Source: Arthrobacter sp. AFG20
GTDB lineage: Bacteria; Actinomycetota; Actinomycetes; Actinomycetales; Micrococcaceae
DNA: 64,000 nt
Assembly: GCF_002892795.1 (NCBI RefSeq)
Contig: NZ_PJMC01000001.1
Coordinates: forward strand, 372,001-436,000
Reading direction: 5' to 3'
The notes beneath the pieces were generated by a model. The model was given only the letters and a program-made list of their open reading frames with translations, was not told the origin of the DNA and searched no databases. Positions within the stretch are counted from its first letter, which is position 1; the number at the start of each line of letters is the position of its first letter. Positions 36,508 through 44,964 of the stretch are shown here, piece by piece. The position numbers and the translations under genes are program-made.

Positions 36508-37696
36508 TTTTGCGTTCCAACAGGCCGCTGAACAGGGCCACGACCAGGCCGAGAATGGCCAGAACAGCACCCACCAGGGCGGGCGCAACGTAGCCCCAGC
36601 CCCAGGCGATCACCAGGCCGCCCAGGAAGGCGCCCAGAGCGTTGGCGACGTTCAGAGCGGCGTGGTTGAGCGAGGACGCGAGCGACGGCGCATCAGGAGA
36701 CGCATCCAGCAGGCGGGTCTGCAGGGCCGGGACGAGCATGGACCCGGCGCCGCCCACCACGAACACCATGACGAAGGCCGACCACGGCCAGTGCACGGCC
36801 ACGGCGTACACCACGAGTGCGACGGCGATACCCGGCAGGACGCGGTAGATGGTCCCCATCACGGACTTGTCCGCGATCCGGCCACCGACGATGTTGCCGG
36901 CCACCATTCCCAGGCCGTACAGGGCCACCACGAACGGGAGCAGGGCGGCGGGGATACCGGCCACGGAGGTCATGGTGTGGGAGATGTAGGTGTACGTGGC
37001 GAAGAACCCGCCAAATCCGACGATGCCGATGAGGATAGCCAGCCAGACCTGCGCCCGCCTGAGCGCGCCCAGCTCCCTGCGGATGCTGGCGTCCGCGTGC
37101 GCCTTTTGGAACGGAACGAATTTCCAGATGAGCGCCAGGGTCACCAGTCCCAGCACTCCCACCAGGACAAAGAGCAGGCGCCAGCCAAACGTCTGGCCGA
37201 GCCAGGTGGCGAAGGGGACACCGACCACGTTGGCAACCGTGAGTCCCGCCATGACCATGGAGATGGCCCAGCCCCGCTTGGTCGGCGCCACCAGGGAAGC
37301 GGCGATGACCGCGGCCACGCCAAAAAATGCACCGTGCGGCAGACCGGCGGCGAACCGGGAGACCAGCATGCTCGCGTAGTCGGGAGCGATGAACGCGGAC
37401 AGGTTGGCAACACTGAAGAACAGCATGAGGCCCAGCGCAAGGAGCTTGCGCGGCAGTTTCGCTCCGACGGCGGCAAGCACGGGAGCTCCGACGACGACGC
37501 CCAAGGCGTAGGCCGAGATGAGGTGGCCGGCCTCGGGAGTGCTGATCCGGAGTCCGACTTCGACCTCCTTGAGCAGTCCCATCATGGCGAACTCGGTGAC
37601 ACCGATACCGAAGCCGCCCATGGCCAGGGCAAGGATGGCGGGTCCGATGTTCGTGGCGGCTTTGGGTGTGCGGGGAGCCTGGACAGTGGAAGTCAT
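36491..37696 (-). CDS. MFS transporter (AraJ/DHA1-like efflux)
   Basis: 401 aa with twelve helices. ILALAMGGFGIGVTEFAMMGLL and the motif-A like LPRKLLALGLML, plus GLPHGAFFGVAAVIAASLV, are typical of the DHA1 family that includes arabinose-efflux AraJ and CmlA-type drug exporters. Substrate unknown. A weak AAAAGCAGG ribosome binding site precedes the ATG. Monocistronic. Confidence 0.85.
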   Translation of the reverse strand: MTSTVQAPRTPKAATNIGPAILALAMGGFGIGVTEFAMMGLLKEVEVGLRISTPEAGHLISAYALGVVVGAPVLAAVGAKLPRKLLALGLMLFFSVANLSAFIAPDYASMLVSRFAAGLPHGAFFGVAAVIAASLVAPTKRGWAISMVMAGLTVANVVGVPFATWLGQTFGWRLLFVLVGVLGLVTLALIWKFVPFQKAHADASIRRELGALRRAQVWLAILIGIVGFGGFFATYTYISHTMTSVAGIPAALLPFVVALYGLGMVAGNIVGGRIADKSVMGTIYRVLPGIAVALVVYAVAVHWPWSAFVMVFVVGGAGSMLVPALQTRLLDASPDAPSLASSLNHAALNVANALGAFLGGLVIAWGWGYVAPALVGAVLAILGLVVALFSGLLERKKPLAP

Positions 37697-37840
37697 GTGC
37701 CTGCTTTTCGAAGGGGAGTTGCGGAGTAGGCCTTGTTGCCACCGTTATGTCTGATTTTAACAAGCTTCGTGGCGAGATGGATATTCCAGCCCGGGGAGGG
37801 CCCGCCTCATGAAAAACCCGTGCCCTCATAGACTGGACCG

Positions 37841-38299
37841 GTGACTGAAATGATTAACGTCGTCGGCGGGGCCGTGCTGGACTCGTTGTCCGCTCCCGCC
37901 CGGCTTCTCGTGGCACGCCGCACAGCACCGCCGCAGTTTGCCGGCATGTGGGAATTCCCGGGCGGCAAGGTGGAACCGGGCGAGGCCCCCGAGAGCGCAC
38001 TGCACCGGGAGCTCCGTGAGGAACTCGGCATCGGCGTCGTCCTTGGGGCGGAGCTGGCGGCGCCCGGGCCAGCCGGCTGGCCCCTGAATGACAGGGCCGC
38101 GATGCGCGTGTGGTTCGCCGAAGTGGCCGACGGCGACCCGCGGCCACTGGAAGATCATGATGAACTCCGCTGGGTCAGCATCCGCGAAGGTGATGAAGCT
38201 CTCAGTCTGCCCTGGATTCCGGCCGACCTCCCGATTGTCCAGGCGCTGCTTGCCAGCGTCACCGCAGCGAGCCGCGCGGACTCCCTCCCCGGAAATTAA
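37841..38299 (+). CDS. mutT: MutT-like Nudix hydrolase (8-oxo-dGTP diphosphatase type)
   Basis: 152 aa. The Nudix box GGKVEPGEAPESALHRELRE-ELGI is complete, preceded by AGMWEFPGGK typical of MutT, which removes oxidised dGTP from the nucleotide pool. TAGACT (37829-37834) lies six bases before the GTG start, indicating a leaderless message. Other Nudix substrates are possible. Confidence 0.87.
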   Translation: MTEMINVVGGAVLDSLSAPARLLVARRTAPPQFAGMWEFPGGKVEPGEAPESALHRELREELGIGVVLGAELAAPGPAGWPLNDRAAMRVWFAEVADGDPRPLEDHDELRWVSIREGDEALSLPWIPADLPIVQALLASVTAASRADSLPGN

Positions 38300-38448
38300 C
38301 GCCACCCTTCGGCGCCTTCATCGAGCTGATTATTCGGATTTGTTGCCGTTCAGGACTGCTGGGCAGAATTACATGCTGGACACCCCCGCGGTGTCTCACT
38401 CCTTGGACAGCTCCGGGAGGTCTCCACGCCCAGCCCTGAAGGAACCGC

Positions 38449-39429
38449 ATGATATCCGTGAGCCGTGTCGTCAAGAGCTACGGCTCCGGGACCGCACAGG
38501 TCCGCGCCCTCGACGACGTGACAATGACAGTGAAAAAGGGCGAAATTTTCGGCGTCGTGGGGCAGAGCGGCGCGGGCAAGAGCACCCTGATCCGCACCAT
38601 CAACTCCCTGGAGCAGCCGGATTCCGGAACCGTTCACGTCGGAGGCCGGGACATGACAAAGCTGGCTGGCCGGGACCTGCGGCAGGCCCGGCACGACATC
38701 GGCATGATCTTCCAGCACTTCAACCTCCTTAGCGGCCGCACTGTGCGGGCGAATGTCGAGCTTTCGCTGGAAATCACCGGTGCAGGCCGGGCGCAGCGGC
38801 GGTCCAGGGCGCTGGAGATCCTTGAGCTCGTGGATCTGCACGGCAAAGCGGACGCGTATCCCGCCCAGCTGTCAGGCGGCCAGAAGCAGCGCGTCGGCAT
38901 CGCCCGCGCGCTGGCATCCAGCCCGTCCGTGCTGCTCAGTGATGAGGCCACCTCGGCGCTGGACCCGGACACCACACGCCAGATCCTCGACCTGATCCGG
39001 CAGCTGAGCAAAGACCTGGGCCTGACCGTGCTCCTCATCACGCACGAGATGGACGTGGTCAAGCGCATCTGTGATTCGGCCGCTGTCATGAGCCAGGGGC
39101 GGATCCTGGAGCAGGGTTCCGTGGAGAAATTGCTGACCACCGAGAAGTCCCTGCTTGGCCAGGCACTCTTCCCCCTGGGCGATATCCCCCCTACCTCCAA
39201 CGCGGTCGTGGAGATCACCTTCACCGGAGTGGCCACCGACCGGCCGGTCATAGCCCAGCTGGCACGCCAGCACGGCATCGACGTGGGGATCCTGGGCGCC
39301 GCCGTGGAGACGATCCACGGCCGTCAGACAGGCCGGACCCGGCTGGAACTGCCGGGTGACGAAAGGGCCGTGTCCGGCGCCGTCGCCGACCTGCGGTCCC
39401 AAGGACTTTACGTGGAGGTAATCAAGTGA
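38449..39429 (+). CDS. metN: Methionine ABC transporter ATP-binding protein
   Basis: 326 aa. Walker A GQSGAGKSTL near residue 38, signature LSGGQKQRVGIARAL, Walker B VLLSDEATSALD, and a C-terminal NIL domain (about 250-326) that binds methionine and inhibits transport. GAAGG precedes the ATG. The 149-base leader holds a hairpin GACACC/GGTGTC near 38379-38396 but no recognisable SAM riboswitch. Confidence 0.94.
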   Translation: MISVSRVVKSYGSGTAQVRALDDVTMTVKKGEIFGVVGQSGAGKSTLIRTINSLEQPDSGTVHVGGRDMTKLAGRDLRQARHDIGMIFQHFNLLSGRTVRANVELSLEITGAGRAQRRSRALEILELVDLHGKADAYPAQLSGGQKQRVGIARALASSPSVLLSDEATSALDPDTTRQILDLIRQLSKDLGLTVLLITHEMDVVKRICDSAAVMSQGRILEQGSVEKLLTTEKSLLGQALFPLGDIPPTSNAVVEITFTGVATDRPVIAQLARQHGIDVGILGAAVETIHGRQTGRTRLELPGDERAVSGAVADLRSQGLYVEVIK

Positions 39430-40127
39430 TCGACCGCAACGATCCGTACTTTTGGGCGGACCTGCTGGACACCATCCTCAAGGGCGCCGGGGAGACTTTT
39501 TACACAGTGGGCGTGAGCCTGCTCCTCACGGTTCTCTTCGGGCTGGCGGCCGGCGTGCTGCTGGTTACCACCGAGGCCCACGGGCTGCTGGCCAGGCCGT
39601 TCGGCAGCCGCGCCCTGGGGGTCGTCGTGAACAGGGTGCTGGACGTCGTGGTGAACATCGGCCGGTCCATCCCGTTCATCATTCTGATGATCCTGCTCAT
39701 TCCCTTCACCCGCCTGCTGGTCGGCTCCTTCATCGGTCCGACGGCGGCGATCGTACCGCTGGCGATTGCCGGCATTCCGTTTTTCGCCAGGCTCGTGGAA
39801 ATCGGTATCCGCGAAGTGCCCAAGGGCCTTATCGAAGCAGCCCAGTCGCTCGGCGCCACCCGGTGGACGATTCTCACCAAGGTCTTGGTGGCAGAAGCTG
39901 TTCCCGCCTTGGCGCTGGGGCTGTCCACCACGGTTGTGGGCCTCATCGGATACTCCGCCATGGTGGGCGCGGTTGGCGGCGGCGGGCTCGGCGATGTGGC
40001 CTTCCGCTACGGCTACCAGCGCTACAGCCCCGAGTACATGTTCGCCGTCGTCATCCTGCTGATCCTCCTGGTCCAGCTCTTCCAGTCGCTGGGCAACTTT
40101 GCCGCCCGCAGGCTGTCCCACCGCTGA
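39426..40127 (+). CDS. metI: Methionine ABC transporter permease
   Basis: 233 aa with five to six helices and the EAA loop EAAQSLGATRWTILTKVLVAEAVPAL. Overlaps metN by four bases. Forms the membrane channel of MetNIQ. Confidence 0.94.
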   Translation: MIDRNDPYFWADLLDTILKGAGETFYTVGVSLLLTVLFGLAAGVLLVTTEAHGLLARPFGSRALGVVVNRVLDVVVNIGRSIPFIILMILLIPFTRLLVGSFIGPTAAIVPLAIAGIPFFARLVEIGIREVPKGLIEAAQSLGATRWTILTKVLVAEAVPALALGLSTTVVGLIGYSAMVGAVGGGGLGDVAFRYGYQRYSPEYMFAVVILLILLVQLFQSLGNFAARRLSHR

Positions 40128-40187
40128 CAGCGATATTCCTCCCACGCGATTTTCATCCCCATCCGCTCCATCCTGAAAGAGTCCAGC

Positions 40188-40991
40188 ATGATCCGATCCA
40201 CCATCCTCAAGGCCGCTGCTGCCGGAGCCGCCGCCGTTCTGGCCCTCTCTGCCTGTGGCAGCCCAAGCTCCTCCAGCGCTTCGGAGACCATCAAGGTGGG
40301 TGCCCTTGCGGTGCCCGCCGGCGACATGCTCAAGCACGTCCAGCGGGAGCTCGCGCCCAAGGAAGGCCTGACGGTCGAATACAAGGAGTTCAGCGACTAC
40401 AACACGCCGAATCCGGCCGTGAGCGACGGCGACGTTGACGCCAACCTCTTCCAGAACACCACGTTCATGGAGACGTACAACAAGGCCTCGGGCAAGAACC
40501 TGGTCAGCGTCGGAAAGGTGTACCTGCCGCCGATGGCCCTGTACTCCAATGAGGTGAAGAGCCTGGACGCCCTGCCTGAGGGCGCGTCGGTGGCCATTCC
40601 CAATGACCCCACCAACGAGGCCCGCGCCCTGAAGCTGCTCGCGTCCAAGGGGCTCATCGAGGTGACGGAAAACCCCATCACGCTCAAGGACGTGACGGCC
40701 AACCCGAAGAATCTGAAGTTCACGGAAATTGAGAACGCCAGCCTCCCGCAGGCGCTGAACGACAAGGATGCCGCCATTGTCACCCTGGCGTTCGCCCTGC
40801 CGGCCGGCCTGAGCACTGACAAGCAGATCCTGGTCGAGGGCAAGGACAGCGCCTACTACAACGTGCTGGCCGTGAACGCCGACAAGAAGGACGACGCCCG
40901 GGTGCAGAAGCTCTATAAGATCCTGACGTCGCCGGAGATGAGGGACTTCATCCAGGCGGAGTTCAAGGGCCTGGTGATTCCGGCTACCTAA
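40188..40991 (+). CDS. metQ: Methionine-binding lipoprotein
   Basis: 267 aa. Signal peptide with lipobox LALSAC (Cys about residue 23) and the NlpA/MetQ fold: KVGALAVPAGDMLKHVQREL, VDANLFQN, ALYSNEVKSLDALPEGASVAIPNDPTNEARAL. Delivers D/L-methionine or its oxidised forms to MetNI. A GAAAG precedes the ATG. Confidence 0.93.
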   Translation: MIRSTILKAAAAGAAAVLALSACGSPSSSSASETIKVGALAVPAGDMLKHVQRELAPKEGLTVEYKEFSDYNTPNPAVSDGDVDANLFQNTTFMETYNKASGKNLVSVGKVYLPPMALYSNEVKSLDALPEGASVAIPNDPTNEARALKLLASKGLIEVTENPITLKDVTANPKNLKFTEIENASLPQALNDKDAAIVTLAFALPAGLSTDKQILVEGKDSAYYNVLAVNADKKDDARVQKLYKILTSPEMRDFIQAEFKGLVIPAT

Positions 40992-41045
40992 GGCTGACCG
41001 GCTAAGGCTGACTGGCTTACTGCGGATTGTGCCGCAGGGAACCCC

Positions 41046-41080
41046 GCGGAGGGCAGGACGGTGACCGTCCTGCCCTCCGC
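41046..41080. terminator. Terminator after metQ
   Basis: 17-bp perfect arms (GCGGAGGGCAGGACGGT and its complement) with a single unpaired base, followed by TTATTTGCTT; also in place for the convergent radical SAM gene. Confidence 0.8.
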
Positions 41081-41125
41081 TTATTTGCTTGGGGCGCTTT
41101 TGGTGGCGGCAGTGTTGCTGCAGGC

Positions 41126-42259
41126 TCAGAACAGTGTGGGCTGGGACGTCCGGGGGTCGCTGCGGTGGTCAGGCCGGCCTGGTCCATGCGCCCGTGTCCG
41201 TTGTTGCGGAATGCTTCCCTCGGGGTAGGCAGCTTCCTCACCGCGGGGATCGTCAGCATGGTGGTCGTCGACGTCCCGGTGGCTGAACCCGTGCGAGCCG
41301 GAGAAGCCATGCCGTGCTTTGAAGAAGCGGACCCTGCCCGCCAGCCAGGTGCGGTATTCCTTGGAGGCATATGAGCCCGTGCCGTACAGCCTGCGGTAGC
41401 GGCCCACGAGTTCCGGATGCCGGGCCGCGATCCACTGCATGAACCATTCCCTGGTGCCGGGCTTCAAATACAGTGCTCCGGCCGAGACGCCGGTTGCACC
41501 CGCAGCCGCCAGCGCGGCGAACAGGGAGTCCAGTGCCTCGTCGCTGTCCGAGAGCCACGGCAGGATGGGCATGGCCATCACCCCGCAGGGCAGCCCGGCG
41601 TCGCGGAGCCTGGAAACGAGCTTGAGCCGGGCCCGCGGTCCGGGAGTGCCGGGTTCGATGGCCTCGGAGAGCTGCTCGTCCGTCATGGCGAGCGAGATCC
41701 CGATGCCCACCGGCACCTGTGCCGCGGCATGCTTCAGGAGCGGAATGTCACGCGCTAGCAACGTCCCCTTGGTCAGGATGGACAGCGGAGTCCCGGAATC
41801 GGCAAGCGCGCCGATGATGCCGGGCATCAGCTGGTACCGGCCCTCCGCCCGCTGGTAGGGGTCGGTGTTGGTGCCCAAGGCCACATGCTGCCGGTTCCAG
41901 GAGGGCTTGGCCAGCTCCTTTTGCAGCACCTCGGCCGCGTTGATCTTCACTACCACCTGGCTGTCGAAATCAAGGCCGGCGTCGAAGTCCAGATAGGTGT
42001 GGCTCTTGCGGGCGAAGCAGTAAACGCAGGCGTGGCTGCAGCCGCGGTACGGGTTCACGGTCCACTCGAACGGCATCCGGGAGCCGGCGGGCACCTTGTT
42101 GAGCACCGATTTGGCGGTGACCTCGTGAAAGGTGACGCCGGCGAACTCGGGCGTGGACACAGACCGCACCAGGCCGGCCAGGGGCAGCAGCGGTGCAGTC
42201 CCGGGCATCTCTTCCTGTGCGGGTTTGAGTGCCTGTGCGTCCCATCTCATGCCCTCCAT
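41126..42259 (-). CDS. Rv2578c-family radical SAM protein, SOS-controlled
   Basis: 377 aa. Radical SAM cluster motif CSHACVYC lies in NPYRGCSHACVYCFARKSHTYLDFD, the signature of the Rv2578c/SplB-like family, often linked to DNA damage but of unknown substrate. A LexA box (42260-42275) directly abuts the first ATG; the alternative ATG at 42250 has GGAGG only two bases away. The tail after ~320 is Arg/His/Asp-rich and ends QPTLF, resembling a beta-clamp-binding motif. Confidence 0.85.
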   Translation of the reverse strand: MEGMRWDAQALKPAQEEMPGTAPLLPLAGLVRSVSTPEFAGVTFHEVTAKSVLNKVPAGSRMPFEWTVNPYRGCSHACVYCFARKSHTYLDFDAGLDFDSQVVVKINAAEVLQKELAKPSWNRQHVALGTNTDPYQRAEGRYQLMPGIIGALADSGTPLSILTKGTLLARDIPLLKHAAAQVPVGIGISLAMTDEQLSEAIEPGTPGPRARLKLVSRLRDAGLPCGVMAMPILPWLSDSDEALDSLFAALAAAGATGVSAGALYLKPGTREWFMQWIAARHPELVGRYRRLYGTGSYASKEYRTWLAGRVRFFKARHGFSGSHGFSHRDVDDHHADDPRGEEAAYPEGSIPQQRTRAHGPGRPDHRSDPRTSQPTLF

Positions 42260-42275
42260 TCGAAGGTATGTTCGA
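42260..42275. promoter_or_regulatory. LexA box at the radical SAM gene start
   Basis: TCGAAG-GTAT-GTTCGA matches 11 of 12 consensus half-site bases and ends one base before the minus-strand ATG at 42259, so LexA would block initiation directly. The mRNA must be very short-leadered or leaderless. Confidence 0.82.
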
Positions 42276-42342
42276 ACTTAAGTCAAGGCCCGCCGTCGGC
42301 GTTTCCCACGGACCGGCGACTGCGCTGGGTCCATAATTCTGC

Positions 42343-43110
42343 TCACGAGCTCACGTCCCGGCCATCCGACGTAAGCCAGCTGTCCGACGTAACCCAGCTA
42401 GCCGACGTCGCGCTCGCCGCCGGCAGTCTGCACTGGGGCACCGGCGGTGTCCCTGTCCTGAAGCGCAGCTCCCACTCAACCGTGACGCTGGTGCTGACTC
42501 CGGATTCACCGGCTTCTACCGCCATGGCGTCGGCGGCGAAGGCCCGCTGCATCCCGCCCACCGGAACGGGCGCCGACGGCACGGGGTGCTGCCGCACGGA
42601 GACCACCTCACCCAGCTCAGCTCCGGCCAGCCCGGCGAGCTGTGCGGCCGCCGCCCGTGCATCAGCCCAGGCGGCCTCGCGGGCCAGCGCCATTACGGCT
42701 GCGGCATCGGCAAAGCCGAGCTGCATGCCATCCAGGCGGACGTCGTTGCCGCCGGCCTCCACGGCAGCAGCGATGACCCCTGAGCCGGAGGCAAGATCCC
42801 GCAACCGGACGCTGAGCATGCTGGATGCCACGTACGCGGTGACCTGTTGACCCCGGCCCTCCTGCCAGACGACGTCGGCTCGGACGTTGAGCCCCGACGT
42901 CCTGATGTCCCGGTTCTCCACGCCCCGGCTGCGCAGCGCAGCCGTCACGGCAGCGGAGGCCTCGCCGGCGGCGGCATAGGCATCACCTGCGCTGTCGCGC
43001 CGGCTTTCCACGCCAATGGAGAGCGTCAGCAGGTCCGGCGCGGCCTCCGCGGTACCGGTTCCGGTGACCGTGACAGTCCCGGCTTCCGTACGGCCCGCGG
43101 GTTCACTCAT
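42343..43110 (-). CDS. SIMPL domain (DUF541) protein
   Basis: 255 aa. VTVTGTGTAEAAPDLLTLSIGVESR and the NRDIRTSGLNVRADVVWQEG region are typical of SIMPL proteins (E. coli YggE-like), linked to oxidative stress or periplasmic functions. No signal peptide is visible. ATG 43110 is preferred to 43128 because it limits overlap with the upstream gene to eight bases. The C-terminus carries a tandem repeat. Confidence 0.82.
   Translation of the reverse strand: MSEPAGRTEAGTVTVTGTGTAEAAPDLLTLSIGVESRRDSAGDAYAAAGEASAAVTAALRSRGVENRDIRTSGLNVRADVVWQEGRGQQVTAYVASSMLSVRLRDLASGSGVIAAAVEAGGNDVRLDGMQLGFADAAAVMALAREAAWADARAAAAQLAGLAGAELGEVVSVRQHPVPSAPVPVGGMQRAFAADAMAVEAGESGVSTSVTVEWELRFRTGTPPVPQCRLPAASATSASWVTSDSWLTSDGRDVSS
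42366..42409. repeat. 18-bp tandem repeat in the SIMPL gene 3' end
   Basis: About two and a half copies of an 18-bp unit with core CCGACGTAA-CCAGCT, in frame, encode the C-terminal SWVTSDSWLTSDGR sequence outside the SIMPL fold. Confidence 0.7.
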
Positions 43111-43567
43111 GCCTGTGCCTCCGGTCACGCCTGTGCCTCCGGTCCACGTAGCCGCCGGCCTCCAGGCCCGCGTGCCGCTCGAAGGGATTTCCCGACGCCG
43201 GATCGCCGTACCGGGCGGCCGACCAGGCCGCGGCCGCGAAGTAGAACAGCAGGAAGGGCAGCCCCAGGCACCACGCGTACTGGGTGCTGTGCCGCTCCTC
43301 GTGGCCGAGGAGCGCGCGGCTTGTCAAAGCGGCGTCGGCGCCCGAGCGGAAGATGACCACGTTGCCCACAGTGAAAGCACCAGCCACCGGCAGCCGCCAG
43401 CAGTAACCGGTGGCGACAATCAGGCCGCGGGGACCCCGAAACGTCCTTGTACCGGCCAGCCCGGCAAGCACCAGACCCAAGGGCGTGGAAGCGTTCAGCA
43501 CGTTTGCGAGCTGCCTGAGGCGCTGTCTTTGCGTCAGGGGGCCTCTCGTTTGGGGGCCTTGCGTCAT
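43103..43567 (-). CDS. Hypothetical protein with HExxH motif
   Basis: 154 aa. Contains GHEERHSTQYAWCLGLPFLLFYFAAAAWSA: an HEERH zinc-protease-like motif followed by Q/Y and a hydrophobic segment, reminiscent of DUF4157/eCIS-core proteins, though similarity is short. ATG 43567 is preceded by TAGCAT-N6 on the minus strand, a leaderless start. It overlaps the SIMPL gene and is probably cotranscribed. Function not recognised. Confidence 0.6.
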   Translation of the reverse strand: MTQGPQTRGPLTQRQRLRQLANVLNASTPLGLVLAGLAGTRTFRGPRGLIVATGYCWRLPVAGAFTVGNVVIFRSGADAALTSRALLGHEERHSTQYAWCLGLPFLLFYFAAAAWSAARYGDPASGNPFERHAGLEAGGYVDRRHRRDRRHRHE

Positions 43568-43715
43568 GAGGCCATGCTAGCCGCGGGGCGGCCGGGCAGG
43601 ACAGGCAACGGCTCCGGCGGTGCGTGAGAGGCACATTCCGGGCACATGACAGGCCGATGACAGCCCCGGGCACGCGGCAGCCGGGCCCACTGTCAATTAG
43701 CCCGGCGCCGTCAAT

Positions 43716-43872
43716 TAGACTGGGAACAGTGCCCGCCGGCCATCCGCCGGTGAGCCTGCCCTAGTCCTGGGATGGCGTCTCTGTATGACGTCCTTGGGCG
43801 ACTTTCTGCAATGACGTGCCAGCGACGGACGCGCTGCCGGGGAAACCGGCGCGGCTGCACAAGCCGCTGGCA
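43716..43872 (+). promoter_or_regulatory. pheST leader region
   Basis: The 333-base gap before pheS holds TAGACT (43716-43721) as likely -10, a direct repeat TCAATTAG 17 bases apart (43693-43718), a possible 11-codon ORF, and a hairpin with outer stem TGCCAGCG/CGCTGGCA (43817-43824 with 43865-43872) enclosing GCCGG/CCGGC. No T-box motif is visible. The hairpin ends 28 bases before pheS. Confidence 0.45.
43729..43764 (+). CDS. Possible 11-residue leader ORF before pheS
   Basis: GTG seven bases after TAGACT opens an ORF encoding VPAGHPPVSLP. It contains no phenylalanine codon, so classical Phe attenuation is not supported; three prolines in a short span could slow ribosomes. Translation uncertain. 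Confidence 0.25.
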   Translation: MPAGHPPVSLP

Positions 43873-43900
43873 TCACCCGACTCGTAGCTAAGAACAGTAG

Positions 43901-44962
43901 ATGACTGAAACTTTGCCGGGCGCCGCCGTCCCGAACCCTCTGGATGAAACCGCCATCAACGCCGCCGTGGACCAGGCCGTCGCCGCCATTGCCGGCGCGT
44001 CCACGCTCGATGAACTCAAGGCAGTCCGCCTGGCCCACACCGGCGAGAAGTCGCCGCTCAGCCTGGCCAACCGTGGAATCGGAAGCCTGCCCAAGGATCT
44101 GAAGGCCGCCGCCGGCAAGCTGATGGGTTCGTCGCGCGGACGTGTTAATAAGGCGCTCGCGGACCGCACCGCCGAGCTCGAAGCGGAGAACGACGCCCGC
44201 ATCCTCGTTGAGGAGACCGTGGACGTCACGGCAGCGCCGCGCCGCCGCCGGGCCGGAGCCCGCCATCCGCTGTCCACATTGCAGGACCGGGTCGCGGACA
44301 TCTTCGTGGGCATGGGCTGGGAAATCGCCGAAGGCCCCGAGGTGGAATCCGAGTGGTTCAACTTCGACGCACTGAACTTCAAGCCGGACCACCCGGCCCG
44401 CGAAATGCAGGACACGTTCTTCGTGGAGCCGCCGGAAGCGCACCTGCTGATGCGCACGCACACCTCGCCGGTGCAGGTCCGGTCCATGCTGGAACGTGAG
44501 CTGCCCATCTACGTGCTGTGCCCCGGCAAGGTGTTCCGCACCGATGAGCTCGATGCCACCCACACCCCCGTGTTCCACCAGTTCGAGGGCTTGGCCATCG
44601 ACAAGAAACTCAGCATGGCTGACCTCCGCGGAACCCTGGAGCACTTCGCCCGCCAGATGTTCGGCGACGAAGCACAGATCCGGCTGCGCCCCAACTACTT
44701 CCCGTTCACCGAGCCGTCCGCCGAGCTGGACATCTTCCACCCAGGCGCCAAAGGCGGGCCCCGCTGGATCGAATGGGGCGGCTGCGGCATGGTCAACCCC
44801 AACGTCCTGCGGGCCGCCGGCATCGATCCGGACATCTATTCAGGCTTTGCCTTCGGCATGGGCATCGAGCGGACGCTCATGTTCCGCAACGAGGTCGGCG
44901 ACATGCGCGACATGATCGAGGGCGACGTACGTTTCAGCGAGCACTTCGGGATGGAGATCTAA
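43901..44962 (+). CDS. pheS: Phenylalanine-tRNA ligase alpha subunit
   Basis: 353 aa. N-terminal coiled-coil tRNA-binding region (about 1-105), then class II catalytic core: motif 2 [19 protein letters not shown] and motif 3 [36 protein letters not shown] is diagnostic. Forms an (alpha-beta)2 enzyme with PheT, encoded two bases later. Confidence 0.97.
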   Translation: MTETLPGAAVPNPLDETAINAAVDQAVAAIAGASTLDELKAVRLAHTGEKSPLSLANRGIGSLPKDLKAAAGKLMGSSRGRVNKALADRTAELEAENDARILVEETVDVTAAPRRRRAGARHPLSTLQDRVADIFVGMGWEIAEGPEVESEWFNFDALNFKPDHPAREMQDTFFVEPPEAHLLMRTHTSPVQVRSMLERELPIYVLCPGKVFRTDELDATHTPVFHQFEGLAIDKKLSMADLRGTLEHFARQMFGDEAQIRLRPNYFPFTEPSAELDIFHPGAKGGPRWIEWGGCGMVNPNVLRAAGIDPDIYSGFAFGMGIERTLMFRNEVGDMRDMIEGDVRFSEHFGMEI

Positions 44963-44964
44963 CA

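Noticed and set aside
38300..38448. SAM riboswitch upstream of metNIQ
   Set aside because: No SAM-I, SAM-II or SAM-IV consensus elements; only a small hairpin near 38379.
43716..43900. T-box leader for pheST
   Set aside because: The conserved T-box bulge sequence GGTGGTACCGCG is absent.
44773..44964. N-terminal extension of pheT
   Set aside because: Lies inside pheS in another frame; GTG 44965 gives the standard PheT start.
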